Below the pieces are notes generated by a model that made no database searches, was not told the origin of the DNA, and worked only from the letters and a program-made list of their open reading frames with translations. A stretch of DNA of 64,000 bases from NCBI RefSeq assembly GCF_021764745.1, contig NZ_JAETXX010000001.1, forward strand, positions 992,001-1,056,000. Direction: 5' to 3'. The stretch is from Joostella atrarenae. GTDB taxonomy: Bacteria > Bacteroidota > Bacteroidia > Flavobacteriales > Flavobacteriaceae. A program made the position numbers and the translations under genes. Shown in pieces: positions 47,572 through 55,830 of this stretch (positions are counted from its first letter, which is position 1; every line of letters starts with the position of its first letter).

Positions 47572-47579
47572 TATCTTTG
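47572..47579 (+). promoter_or_regulatory. -7 element of cysH
   Basis: TATCTTTG followed by C is an exact TAnnTTTG match, 24 bases before the cysH ATG at 47604. Confidence 0.65.
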
Positions 47580-47603
47580 CTTTTAGTTAAGATAAAAAGA
47601 GTT

Positions 47604-48215
47604 ATGGATTTAATAGAGGTAAATAAAAATCTAAGAGATAAATCTCCATCAGAAATTGTAATATGGGCCTTAGCGCAAGGAAGTAACCCTGTGGTTACAA
47701 CAAATTTCCGTCCTTATGAAGCAGCTATTTTACATGCTACAACTTCAGAAAGCAAAGATATTCCTGTGGTTTGGTGTGATACGGGTTATAACACTAATAA
47801 TACCTATTTACATGCAGAACGTTTAATAAAATCGTTGGCGCTTAATATAAAGTTATATGTACCGCAGCAAACCGTGGCGCATAGAAATATGGTAATGGGG
47901 ATTCCAAGTATTGAAGATCCTTTGCATAAGGTATTTACAGAGCAAGTAAAGTTAGAGCCTTTTAAAAGAGCGATGACAGAAAATAAGCCTGATATATGGT
48001 TTACCAACTTGAGAAAAGGGCAGACTGCATTTAGAGATAGTTTAGATATTGTAACACAAGGAAGTGATGGTGTTCTTAAGGTGAGTCCATTTTATTACTA
48101 TTCTGATGAAGAGTTAGATGCTTATTTAGAGAGTCATAATTTGGAAAATGAATTTAACTATTTCGATCCTACAAAGGTTTTAGAGAATAGAGAATGTGGT
48201 TTACATATTAGCTAA
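47604..48215 (+). CDS. cysH: Phosphoadenylyl-sulfate (PAPS/APS) reductase family protein
   Basis: A 203-residue reductase of sulfate assimilation, giving sulfite from activated sulfate. The nucleotide-binding fold is visible (VVTTNFRPYEAAILH, then VVWCDTGYNTNNTYLHAERL), and the catalytic Cys198 lies in the C-terminal RECGLHIS. The CC and CxxC pairs that bind the 4Fe-4S cluster in APS reductases are missing, which favours the cluster-free PAPS type; this is inference from motifs. The ATG at 47604 is used because a TTG at 47577 lies inside the promoter. cysD, cysN and sulfite reductase genes are not adjacent. A terminator follows. Confidence 0.88.
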   Translation: MDLIEVNKNLRDKSPSEIVIWALAQGSNPVVTTNFRPYEAAILHATTSESKDIPVVWCDTGYNTNNTYLHAERLIKSLALNIKLYVPQQTVAHRNMVMGIPSIEDPLHKVFTEQVKLEPFKRAMTENKPDIWFTNLRKGQTAFRDSLDIVTQGSDGVLKVSPFYYYSDEELDAYLESHNLENEFNYFDPTKVLENRECGLHIS

Positions 48216-48239
48216 GAAACTAATACCGAAAAAATATTT

Positions 48240-48273
48240 AAAAAGGGATTGCCAGCGGCAATCCCTTTTTTTT
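48240..48273 (+). terminator. Terminator after cysH
   Basis: GGGATTGCC (48245-48253) pairs exactly with GGCAATCCC (48257-48265) over a 3-base loop, flanked by A-run and T-run. Confidence 0.93.
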
Positions 48274-48332
48274 GATTGTAATTCATAGAAGAATGCTTAG
48301 ATATTATTACTTTTAATATAAAAGAACAATAG

Positions 48333-48980
48333 ATGAAAAAGAATGTGATTTATGTATGTATTATTTTGACTTTATTTATATCATGTGGTCCTAAAATAAT
48401 CCAAGAACCAATTGTTTTTAATGAGGAAAGAGAAGACCTTACCTTAGAATATATGAAAGAACATTACGGACTTATTCAAGATGAGCCTACAATTGTTCCT
48501 AAAATGGTTGTGGTACATTGGACGGAAATTCCGACGTTACAAAAAACAATCGATGCATTCTATAAAGAACATTTACCTTCCTTTAGAACGGGAATAGCAG
48601 GCGGAGGTAGTTTAAATGTTTCTTCGCAATTTGTAATAGACCAAGATGGTACTATTTATAATTTAATGCCAGAAACTACAATGGCACGTCATGTAATAGG
48701 GTTGAATTATTGTTCTATTGGAATAGAAAATGTTGGAGGTTCCGATTTACCGCTTACAAAAGCACAACTAAAAGCAAATATAAAACTCATAAAGTATCTA
48801 AAGAAAAAGTATCCTATAGAATATGTTATTGGTCATTATGAGTACCAATTATTTGAAGATACAGATTTATGGTTAGAAAAAGATGATGGTTATAGAACAG
48901 TAAAAACTGATCCAAATGAGGAGTTTATGATAGCCATTAGGAAAGAAATTAAAGACTTAAAAGCAATACCAAAAAAATAA
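48333..48980 (+). CDS. N-acetylmuramoyl-L-alanine amidase lipoprotein (Amidase_2)
   Basis: A 215-residue lipoprotein (signal ending LFISC, acylated Cys18) with an Amidase_2/AmpD-type domain that cuts the bond between MurNAc and the stem peptide. The zinc ligands are His62 (VVVHWTE), His168 (VIGHYEY) and Asp193 (KTDPNEE). GGGSLNVSSQFVIDQDGTIY is the substrate-side strand region. An outer-membrane anchor in the periplasm resembles E. coli AmiD in wall turnover. It precedes an M14 peptidase by 6 bases; together with Mpl at the other end of the window it suggests muropeptide recycling. Confidence 0.9.
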   Translation: MKKNVIYVCIILTLFISCGPKIIQEPIVFNEEREDLTLEYMKEHYGLIQDEPTIVPKMVVVHWTEIPTLQKTIDAFYKEHLPSFRTGIAGGGSLNVSSQFVIDQDGTIYNLMPETTMARHVIGLNYCSIGIENVGGSDLPLTKAQLKANIKLIKYLKKKYPIEYVIGHYEYQLFEDTDLWLEKDDGYRTVKTDPNEEFMIAIRKEIKDLKAIPKK

Positions 48981-48986
48981 AGATAT

Positions 48987-50462
48987 ATGAAAATTAGTGT
49001 TTTGAAAATTGTATTAGCTATACTTTTTATTGGGAGTAATATCTCATTGTCGGCGCAAGATTTTTATAGTGAATTGTTTGAGAATTATGATTCCTATAAA
49101 GAAGAAAGTATTAAGATAAGAAGGTTTACACATGATAAAATAGTGCCGCTTATTGAAGATTTAAAAGGAGATTCTTTTTTTGAAGTTAATAAGGTTGGAA
49201 CCTCTATTAAAGGAAAAAGTTTAAATCTGATAAGTTTTGGAGAAGGGAAGACGGATGTTTTTTTATGGTCGCAAATGCATGGTGATGAATCTACTGCTAC
49301 AATGGCAATCTTTGATATTATCAATTTTTTTAAATCAGAAGATTTTCAGCAGGAGAAAAAAGTAATGCTTTCAGAACTTAGAATCCATTTCTTACCAATG
49401 TTAAATCCTGATGGTGCAGAATTATTTACAAGAAGGAATGCTTTGGGAGTAGATATAAATAGAGATGCTGTAAGGTTACAATCTCCAGAAAGTAAAACTT
49501 TAAAACGTGTTCGTGATAGTTTGGATGCTGACTTTGGTTTTAATTTACATGACCAGAGCACTTATTATAATGCGAGTCGAACTCCAAAGCCAGCTACAAT
49601 TTCTTATTTAGCTCCCGCATATAATTATGAGAAAGATGTAAATGAAGTACGTGGGAATGCCATGAAGCTTATTGGTTATATGAATGAGATTCTTCAAGAA
49701 TATGCGCCTGGGCAAGTGGGAAGATATAATGACGATTTTGAACCACGTGCTTTTGGAGATAATATTCAGAAATGGGGAACTAGTACAGTGCTTATCGAAT
49801 CTGGAGGATATCCTAATGATCCTGAAAAGCAATTTATAAGAAAACTTAATTTTGTGACAATTTTGTCTGCTGTTCGAGCTATTGCTACCAAAGAATACGA
49901 GAAAACTTCAAAAGATAAATACTTTAATATTCCAGAAAATGATAGAAAGTTGTTTGATCTTAAATTGATAGGTGTTCAATATGAGCTCTTAGGGGATGTA
50001 TATACTGTAGATTTAGGGATAGATAGTAGGGAAGTGTCGGCGCATACCGAGTCTGGTTATTTTTATAAAGCAGGAGTTTCAGATATGGGAGATTTATCTA
50101 CTTATTATGGATATAAAGAGTTTGATGCTTCGGCATATCAAGTTGTGGAGGCAAAAATATATCCTAAGACATTAAAAACTATTGGACAGATCCATGAAAA
50201 GGGAATCTCATCTTTTCTTAAAGATGGTTATGCTTATGTAAAAGTAGAAAACCTACCGCAGGATAAAGATGCTATGAAAATACCATTGCATGTTATTTCA
50301 GGAGAAGTTTCAACAAAAGTTAGTTTGTATGTAGGTGCGAATCCCACTTTCTTTTTAAAGAAAAATAGGGTGTTAGAATATTTAGTGATTAATGGAAATC
50401 TAGTAAACCTTAATAACCCAGAGCAAGATTTTGGCAATGCATTAATTTATAAACCTCGTTAA
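48987..50462 (+). CDS. M14 family zinc carboxypeptidase, secreted
   Basis: A 491-residue protein with a signal peptide (residues 1-24, ending LSAQ). The M14 domain has the zinc ligands HGDE (His98, Glu101) and His188 (FNLHDQS), plus a substrate-binding DINRDA and the catalytic Glu in VLIESGGYP. The last 180 or so residues form a separate C-terminal domain of unknown role. M14 enzymes remove C-terminal amino acids from peptides or cut gamma-D-Glu-Dap bonds. The adjacent amidase makes a peptidoglycan peptide substrate plausible but not proven. Its stop codon overlaps that of the convergent BCCT gene. Confidence 0.88.
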   Translation: MKISVLKIVLAILFIGSNISLSAQDFYSELFENYDSYKEESIKIRRFTHDKIVPLIEDLKGDSFFEVNKVGTSIKGKSLNLISFGEGKTDVFLWSQMHGDESTATMAIFDIINFFKSEDFQQEKKVMLSELRIHFLPMLNPDGAELFTRRNALGVDINRDAVRLQSPESKTLKRVRDSLDADFGFNLHDQSTYYNASRTPKPATISYLAPAYNYEKDVNEVRGNAMKLIGYMNEILQEYAPGQVGRYNDDFEPRAFGDNIQKWGTSTVLIESGGYPNDPEKQFIRKLNFVTILSAVRAIATKEYEKTSKDKYFNIPENDRKLFDLKLIGVQYELLGDVYTVDLGIDSREVSAHTESGYFYKAGVSDMGDLSTYYGYKEFDASAYQVVEAKIYPKTLKTIGQIHEKGISSFLKDGYAYVKVENLPQDKDAMKIPLHVISGEVSTKVSLYVGANPTFFLKKNRVLEYLVINGNLVNLNNPEQDFGNALIYKPR

Positions 50463-51943
50463 TCGTTTTTACTTTTGATGAGTTCTTTTAGAAATGAAAA
50501 ACTCATTATTGGGATGAATAGAGCAAAAGGAAGTGATGTGATGATTAAAAGTTTCTGGAGAGCAATAAGAACATCTACGTCTTTTCTGACGTCCCCTAAA
50601 ATAAGCATGGCGATACTAAAGAATGCAATTACAATAGACCAAACGATACGATGTGATTTTTTAGGGTTTGGATTCCCTTTATCGCTAAACATACTCAATA
50701 CAAAAATAGCAGAATCAACAGAGGTTAATAAAAAACCTATTAATAATAAAACGATTACCGAATTAATGAAAAACTGAAGTGGATAGTGCTCAAAAAACTT
50801 GAATATGGAAGTAAATACATTTCCAAATTCGTTGTTATAGCTTCCCCAGCTTTCAATTAGCAGAAATGCATTTTCTCCAAAGGCAGTAAACCATAAGAAA
50901 GAACCTAGCGAAGGAATAATCATAACTCCCAAAAGCATCTCTCTTAGCGTTCTTCCTCTGGAAATTCGAGCTATAAACACACCTGTAAATGGAGCCCAAG
51001 CAAGCCAAAATGCCCAATAATAATAGGTCCAATCGGTTAAGAATTGTTCTCCAGGATTGTACTTACCCAATGCTAAGCTTAAAGGTATGAAGTCCTTTAT
51101 GTATTGAAATAGGACAGTAAGAAAGCGCTTAAAAACAACAATCAAGTCACTCTGAAATAAAACAAAAAGCAGCAATAAAAGAGTAATAAAAATATTTACT
51201 TTGGAAATATTTTTAATGCCTTTATCAATTCCTTTCCATGCAGATAAAAATGCAAATGCACAGATTAAAAGGGTTAGTATTGCAGCGGTAATAATATCAA
51301 GTTTAATATGTAAGAGGTGAGCTAATCCTCCATTAATTTGAGTTGTTCCTAGTCCTATGGCGCCAACCAATCCGAAAACGGTAGCTATAATTACCAATAC
51401 ATCAATTCCGTTTAGAATCTTTTTATTATTGAAATTATGAGCAATTGTGCTACTTACTAGCGCTACTTTATTTTTAGTAAATAAATAATGACCAATAACT
51501 AAAGCAAACAACCCATAGAATGCCCAAGCTGTAAATCCCCATTGATAAAAAGTATATTCGAGGGCAATTGTTTTGGCGCTAGAACTTGTTTCTATAGGAG
51601 GATTTAAAAACATATAAACAGGTTCTTGTACTGCACGAAGTAAAATTCCTGCTCCCATTCCTGCGCTATAAAGCATAGAAATCCATGCCCACCGGGAATG
51701 TTCTGGTCTATCTGAAATTTTACCTAGGCGCAACTTTCCGAGCGGGGAGATAGCAATTGCTAATAAAAAAAGCACACAGAAGAGTCCTAAATACAAATAG
51801 AAATGCCCAAACCTATCTCGAATCCATATAGAAATATTCTCTATATATTCATAAGATGCTGTTGGATATATGTATATAAGGATTGCTAGTATACCTAAAA
51901 TACTTACGGAAGTTACTAGAAGTTTGTTTTTTAAAATTTTCAA
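50459..51943 (-). CDS. BCCT family transporter (betaine/choline/carnitine type)
   Basis: A 494-residue inner-membrane carrier with about 12 hydrophobic segments. The BCCT hallmarks are present: the glycine stretch in MLYSAGMGAGILLRAVQEPV and the tryptophan-rich segment DWTYYYWAFWLAWAPFTGVF followed by IARISRGRTLREM. The family imports compatible solutes such as glycine betaine or choline, driven by Na+ or H+. The substrate cannot be fixed, since the glycine stretch (GMGAG) differs from the GMGIG common in betaine carriers. It follows a 141-residue protein gene by 21 bases on the same strand. Confidence 0.9.
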   Translation of the reverse strand: MKILKNKLLVTSVSILGILAILIYIYPTASYEYIENISIWIRDRFGHFYLYLGLFCVLFLLAIAISPLGKLRLGKISDRPEHSRWAWISMLYSAGMGAGILLRAVQEPVYMFLNPPIETSSSAKTIALEYTFYQWGFTAWAFYGLFALVIGHYLFTKNKVALVSSTIAHNFNNKKILNGIDVLVIIATVFGLVGAIGLGTTQINGGLAHLLHIKLDIITAAILTLLICAFAFLSAWKGIDKGIKNISKVNIFITLLLLLFVLFQSDLIVVFKRFLTVLFQYIKDFIPLSLALGKYNPGEQFLTDWTYYYWAFWLAWAPFTGVFIARISRGRTLREMLLGVMIIPSLGSFLWFTAFGENAFLLIESWGSYNNEFGNVFTSIFKFFEHYPLQFFINSVIVLLLIGFLLTSVDSAIFVLSMFSDKGNPNPKKSHRIVWSIVIAFFSIAMLILGDVRKDVDVLIALQKLLIITSLPFALFIPIMSFSFLKELIKSKND

Positions 51944-51964
51944 AAATTTATTTTTAATATGGTA

Positions 51965-52390
51965 TTATGGGTTTTCACTAATGTTGGTTAGATAATCAAT
52001 TTTATGAGCAGATAGTTTTTTAATATAGGTATGAACCTCTTTGGTTTTTGCTGCAACTCTTATAAAATGATGATCTTTATGTATTGTGTATTCTTGAACA
52101 GAGCCCTTTAGTAAAGATAGTTTGTAATATGGAATTATTAAACCATATGTTTCTAATAGAGAGCGGAATCTAATTATAATTCCTTTTTTTCTAATTTCAA
52201 TATTACAAGTATCCGTGTTATTGTCCAGTATGAGTAGGTTATGTATGTCGATGCTACATGCAGTAATAAAAAGTTTAGGAGAACCAATTCCTCCCATCTT
52301 AATTCTTTCTTTTAAAGTAATAACGGTTCCAACTTCTTCTAAGAGTTTTTTCTTCTGAATAGGGTCGTTATAAGATAAATTGAGTAGCAT
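51965..52390 (-). CDS. Conserved protein of unknown function
   Basis: A 141-residue soluble protein without signal peptide or membrane segment. It begins MLLNLSYNDPIQKKKLLEEV and contains IDIHNLLILDNNTDTCNIEI and EYTIHKDHHFIRVAAKTKEV. The regular beta-strand and turn pattern suggests a small beta-rich domain. I do not recognise the family. Codon use and context look native. Being 21 bases upstream of the BCCT transporter gene, it is probably co-transcribed with it and could be an accessory or regulatory partner. Confidence 0.6.
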   Translation of the reverse strand: MLLNLSYNDPIQKKKLLEEVGTVITLKERIKMGGIGSPKLFITACSIDIHNLLILDNNTDTCNIEIRKKGIIIRFRSLLETYGLIIPYYKLSLLKGSVQEYTIHKDHHFIRVAAKTKEVHTYIKKLSAHKIDYLTNISENP

Positions 52391-52497
52391 CCTTTAAAGA
52401 TATATTATTCTAAGTGTTCTTGAAAAGAAAATCATCATTTAGGGTTTAATATCTGTTTTTATGCAGTGCACATTGGTAATAACTTTTTCTAAATCCG

Positions 52498-52505
52498 TAT
52501 CTTTG
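52498..52505 (+). promoter_or_regulatory. -7 element of argS
   Basis: TATCTTTG followed by C is an exact TAnnTTTG match, 20 bases before the argS ATG. A TTG at 52473-52475 is slightly too far (22-base spacer). Confidence 0.6.
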
Positions 52506-52525
52506 CACCCAAATTTTTCACAACA

Positions 52526-54310
52526 ATGAATATTCAAGACATTATAATAACTAAAGTTAAAGAAGCAGTACATTCTATTTTTGATAAAGAATTAGAAACC
52601 GTTGAATTGCAGGCTACTCGTAAAGAGTTTGAAGGTGATACTACGGTTGTTATTTTTCCGATGTTGCGTACCATAAAAGGAAATCCGCAAGTTATTGGAG
52701 AGCAAATAGGAGCTTATTTAGTAGCTAATGTTGAAGAAATTGAAAAGTTCAATGTAGTAAAAGGGTTTTTAAACCTTGTAATTTCTGATGCTTTCTATCT
52801 TAATTTTTTTAGTGAAATAAAAGGAGATTCAAAATTTGGATTTGTTGCTCCAGTTGAAGGAGAGAAAGCATTAATGGTAGAGTATTCTTCACCGAATACA
52901 AATAAACCATTGCACTTGGGCCATGTGAGAAATAATTTATTAGGGTATTCTGTTGCAGAAATTATAAAAGCTTCAGGTAAGAAAGTTTATAAGACACAGA
53001 TTATAAACGATCGTGGAATTCATATCTGTAAGTCAATGTTGGCATGGCGGAAATTTGGTGAGGGGGAAACTCCAGCATCAACAGGATTAAAAGGAGATAA
53101 GCTTGTAGGGAATTATTATGTTGCTTTTGATAAAGCTTACAAAGCTGAAGTTGAAGAATTGGTAGCTAAAGGAGTTGATAAAAAAACTGCAGAAAAAGAA
53201 GCTCCATTACTTTTAGAAGCGCAAGAAATGCTTAGAAAATGGGAAGCAGGAGACGAGGAAGTTGTTTCTCTTTGGCAGACTATGAACGGATGGGTTTATG
53301 ATGGTTTTGAAACTACCTATCATAATTTAGGAGTTGATTTTGATCAGCTTTATTATGAGAGTAATACTTACTTATTAGGAAAAGATGTAGTTGCTGATGG
53401 ATTAGAAAAAGGTGTTTTCTATAAAAAGGAGGATGGCTCTGTTTGGATAGATCTTACTGATGAAGGTTTGGATGAAAAGATTGTTTTAAGATCTGATGGA
53501 ACAGCGGTTTATATGACCCAAGATATTGGAACAGCTATCCAACGTATTAAAGATTATTCTGATGTTGGAGGTTTGGTTTATACGGTAGGGAATGAACAAG
53601 ATTATCATTTTCAGGTATTGTTCTTAATTCTTAAAAAGCTCGGATACGATTGGGCACAACATTTACATCACTTAAGCTACGGAATGGTGGATTTACCAAG
53701 CGGGAAAATGAAAAGTAGAGAAGGAACCGTTGTAGATGCAGATGATTTAATTACAGAAATGTCAACTACAGCAGAAGAGATTTCTTCTGAATTAGGGAAG
53801 CTTGATGGTTTTAGTGAGGAAGAGAAGGAAGAGTTATATAAAACTATTGGATTAGGAGCTTTAAAATATTATATCCTTAAAGTGGATCCGAAAAAGCGAA
53901 TTTTATTCGATCCAAAAGAGTCTATAGATTTTCAAGGAAATACAGGTCCGTTTATTCAATACACATATGCCAGAATTCAGTCCATTTTAAGAAAGGCAGA
54001 TTTTGATTATGAGAATACTCCTGTACCAACGGATTATAAATTGCATGAAAAAGAAAAATCGCTTATCAAGCAAATAGAATTATTCCCTGAAATAATTCAG
54101 AATGCATCGAACAACTTTAGTCCGGCTATCATTGCTAATTATACGTATGATTTGGTAAAAGAGTTTAATTCATTCTATCAGAATGTATCTATTCTAGGAG
54201 CTGAAGTAGCGTCTGAAAAAATATTTAGAGTTCAGCTTTCAGAAAAAGTAGCAGAAATAATAGCGAATGCATTTAGTCTTTTAGGAATTTCTGTTCCTGG
54301 ACGTATGTAA
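52526..54310 (+). CDS. argS: Arginyl-tRNA synthetase
   Basis: A 594-residue class I synthetase that charges tRNA-Arg. An N-terminal additional domain for the tRNA D-loop is followed by the HIGH-type motif HLGH at residues 130-133 (SSPNTNKPLHLGHVRNN) and the KMSK-like motif KMKSR at about residues 394-398. The anticodon-binding C-terminal domain ends VAEIIANAFSLLGISVPGRM, as in the family. It has its own promoter and terminator. Confidence 0.98.
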   Translation: MNIQDIIITKVKEAVHSIFDKELETVELQATRKEFEGDTTVVIFPMLRTIKGNPQVIGEQIGAYLVANVEEIEKFNVVKGFLNLVISDAFYLNFFSEIKGDSKFGFVAPVEGEKALMVEYSSPNTNKPLHLGHVRNNLLGYSVAEIIKASGKKVYKTQIINDRGIHICKSMLAWRKFGEGETPASTGLKGDKLVGNYYVAFDKAYKAEVEELVAKGVDKKTAEKEAPLLLEAQEMLRKWEAGDEEVVSLWQTMNGWVYDGFETTYHNLGVDFDQLYYESNTYLLGKDVVADGLEKGVFYKKEDGSVWIDLTDEGLDEKIVLRSDGTAVYMTQDIGTAIQRIKDYSDVGGLVYTVGNEQDYHFQVLFLILKKLGYDWAQHLHHLSYGMVDLPSGKMKSREGTVVDADDLITEMSTTAEEISSELGKLDGFSEEEKEELYKTIGLGALKYYILKVDPKKRILFDPKESIDFQGNTGPFIQYTYARIQSILRKADFDYENTPVPTDYKLHEKEKSLIKQIELFPEIIQNASNNFSPAIIANYTYDLVKEFNSFYQNVSILGAEVASEKIFRVQLSEKVAEIIANAFSLLGISVPGRM

Positions 54311-54335
54311 ATGTTATAACTTTTTTGAAAAATAT

Positions 54336-54370
54336 AAAACCCTCGAAAATGAAGTTTTCGAGGGTTTTTT
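54336..54370 (+). terminator. Terminator after argS
   Basis: AAAACCCTCGAAAA (54336-54349) pairs with TTTTCGAGGGTTTT over a 5-base loop and is followed by T residues. Confidence 0.93.
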
Positions 54371-54418
54371 CTGGCCTAAACCAGCATCTAACTAACAAAC
54401 TCAAATTAATATATATTA

Positions 54419-54769
54419 TTAGTTGGGGTATAAATTATATTGAATCTCACATAATTGTAGCAACTCATATTTCTTTGGACGTAACTTAATGAGGCTTGTG
54501 AGTTCTTCTACCTCTTGTTTGTTTAATAATATTAGTAGATTCGATTGAATAGTAGGAATCGGAATTCTTTTGTTATAAATGGAATATTTATATTCCTCTT
54601 CCCAGTATTCAATTTCAAGATTATACAAGTAATTATGGAAACTCTCAAATTCAACTTTTGTAAAATTAAAGTTGAGGTTGTTGTATAGTAATTGATACAT
54701 TTCATTGTGTTTACAATAAATCAAAATACCATTTTTAGACCTGTTTAATATTTGAAGATTTTTGCACAT
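54419..54769 (-). CDS. Small conserved protein, DUF6686-like
   Basis: A 116-residue protein without signal peptide. It starts MCKNLQILNRSKNGILIYC, then MYQLLYNNLNFNFTKVEFES and ends with an apparent amphipathic helix (KKYELLQLCEIQYNLYPN). The pattern fits the DUF6686 family, which in Flavobacteriia is usually encoded beside heme-uptake genes, as here (DUF6607, TonB receptor, HmuY). The family name is from memory of the pattern, not a search. The function is unknown; a cytosolic role in heme or iron handling is inferred from context. Confidence 0.65.
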   Translation of the reverse strand: MCKNLQILNRSKNGILIYCKHNEMYQLLYNNLNFNFTKVEFESFHNYLYNLEIEYWEEEYKYSIYNKRIPIPTIQSNLLILLNKQEVEELTSLIKLRPKKYELLQLCEIQYNLYPN

Positions 54770-54811
54770 AATTACTTGGTGTTTATAGGTTGTCTTATTT
54801 TTTATATAAAC

Positions 54812-55717
54812 TTATTTCACTATAAAGCTATCTATTACAGCTTCTATTTCCTTTTTACTACTATTTGGAGGCATTGAAAATAAGTGAGCAAATAAAGGTT
54901 TGTTATCAACACTTTTTTTCAGCTCGATATCTTTGTTTTCATCAAATAAATCCTGCCATTTATTTCTAACTACTTTCCAGAATTTCTTATTATCCTTCCA
55001 CCAATCCTGAGCAGCTTTACATTTACTGTCGGCAACTTTTGTATAGGTGTCATATCCTTTTTCTTGCGCTAAAACAAAATCGTTTCCATTATCATCCCTT
55101 ACAATTTTATCATTGTCTTGTTCATGTAACCAACCGTAATCTGTAATAGCATGTATATTTCTTCTTTTGGTAACATTATAATCGTCACGAATAGTGTGTT
55201 CTCTTCTTGGTAGTGGCGCATCGGTAGTATTTACCCAGTAATTTTTTCCATCTACATGTACCCAAGTTGCGCTCCCTTCATATCTCGGACTGTCGTCTAC
55301 TTGATACACTTTTTGTGTCCATTGCCCTTTTACTTCTTCTTTTGACAGTTGTTCAAAATTCCACTTCTTGTCTTTATTAAACATGTATAAGTCTGTATTT
55401 TCATAAAGCCAATCTTGTCGCCAATGTTTAATAATCATCGTATCATTTGCAATAAGTAAATGTTGCATAACAATTTTATCCGACTTGTCTTCTACTAATT
55501 CTACCCATTCTAAAGCTCCTACTTGTTTCACTTTAGAAGGTTGATAAGTAGAGTCTTTTGCGTTGTTAAAGGTTTCTGCAAAGTTGAAACGTACTTCATA
55601 ACATCCGCACATATCTTTAATGTTCTCTTGATCTTGTGCTTTTTTGTTTCCTTGAGCTATTGTGCTCAAGCTTGTCATACTAAGGGTTAGACCTAGTATT
55701 AATGTTAGTTTTTTCAT
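54812..55717 (-). CDS. Exported protein of the heme locus, DUF6607-like
   Basis: A 301-residue protein with a signal peptide (residues 1-22, ending STIAQ). A Cys pair (MCGCYEVRFNFAETF) comes early, then WRQDWLYENTDLYMFNKDKK, RREHTIRDDYNVTKR and YGWLHEQDN, all rich in Trp, Tyr and His. This matches the DUF6607 family found next to HmuR/HmuY genes in Flavobacteriia. The many aromatic residues and the CGC pair could bind heme or metal, but that is inference. It is transcribed away from the receptor gene and shares a 113-base regulatory region with it. Confidence 0.7.
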   Translation of the reverse strand: MKKLTLILGLTLSMTSLSTIAQGNKKAQDQENIKDMCGCYEVRFNFAETFNNAKDSTYQPSKVKQVGALEWVELVEDKSDKIVMQHLLIANDTMIIKHWRQDWLYENTDLYMFNKDKKWNFEQLSKEEVKGQWTQKVYQVDDSPRYEGSATWVHVDGKNYWVNTTDAPLPRREHTIRDDYNVTKRRNIHAITDYGWLHEQDNDKIVRDDNGNDFVLAQEKGYDTYTKVADSKCKAAQDWWKDNKKFWKVVRNKWQDLFDENKDIELKKSVDNKPLFAHLFSMPPNSSKKEIEAVIDSFIVK

Positions 55718-55752
55718 TTGGATTTAATTAGTTATTTAAAAATTCGTTGAAA

Positions 55753-55760
55753 CAAAAATA
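55753..55760 (-). promoter_or_regulatory. -7 element of the DUF6607-like gene
   Basis: The minus strand reads TATTTTTG, an exact TAnnTTTG match, about 35 bases before the start codon at 55717. Confidence 0.55.
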
Positions 55761-55793
55761 TAAAATTTATTTAGACTGGATAAAAATAATGTA

Positions 55794-55801
55794 TATATTT
55801 G
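55794..55801 (+). promoter_or_regulatory. -7 element of the TonB receptor-hmuY operon
   Basis: TATATTTG is an exact match, 29 bases before the receptor ATG. TTTA/TTAG at the -33 distance (55768-55774) is a weak match. The 33 bases between this and the opposing -7 box are probably where a shared iron or heme regulator binds. Confidence 0.55.
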
Positions 55802-55830
55802 TTCAAAATTATTAAGAATAAATCTAAATA

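Noticed and set aside
47577-47603. Nine-residue extension of cysH from a TTG
   Set aside because: The TTG is part of the TATCTTTG promoter box, so it would not lie inside the transcript.
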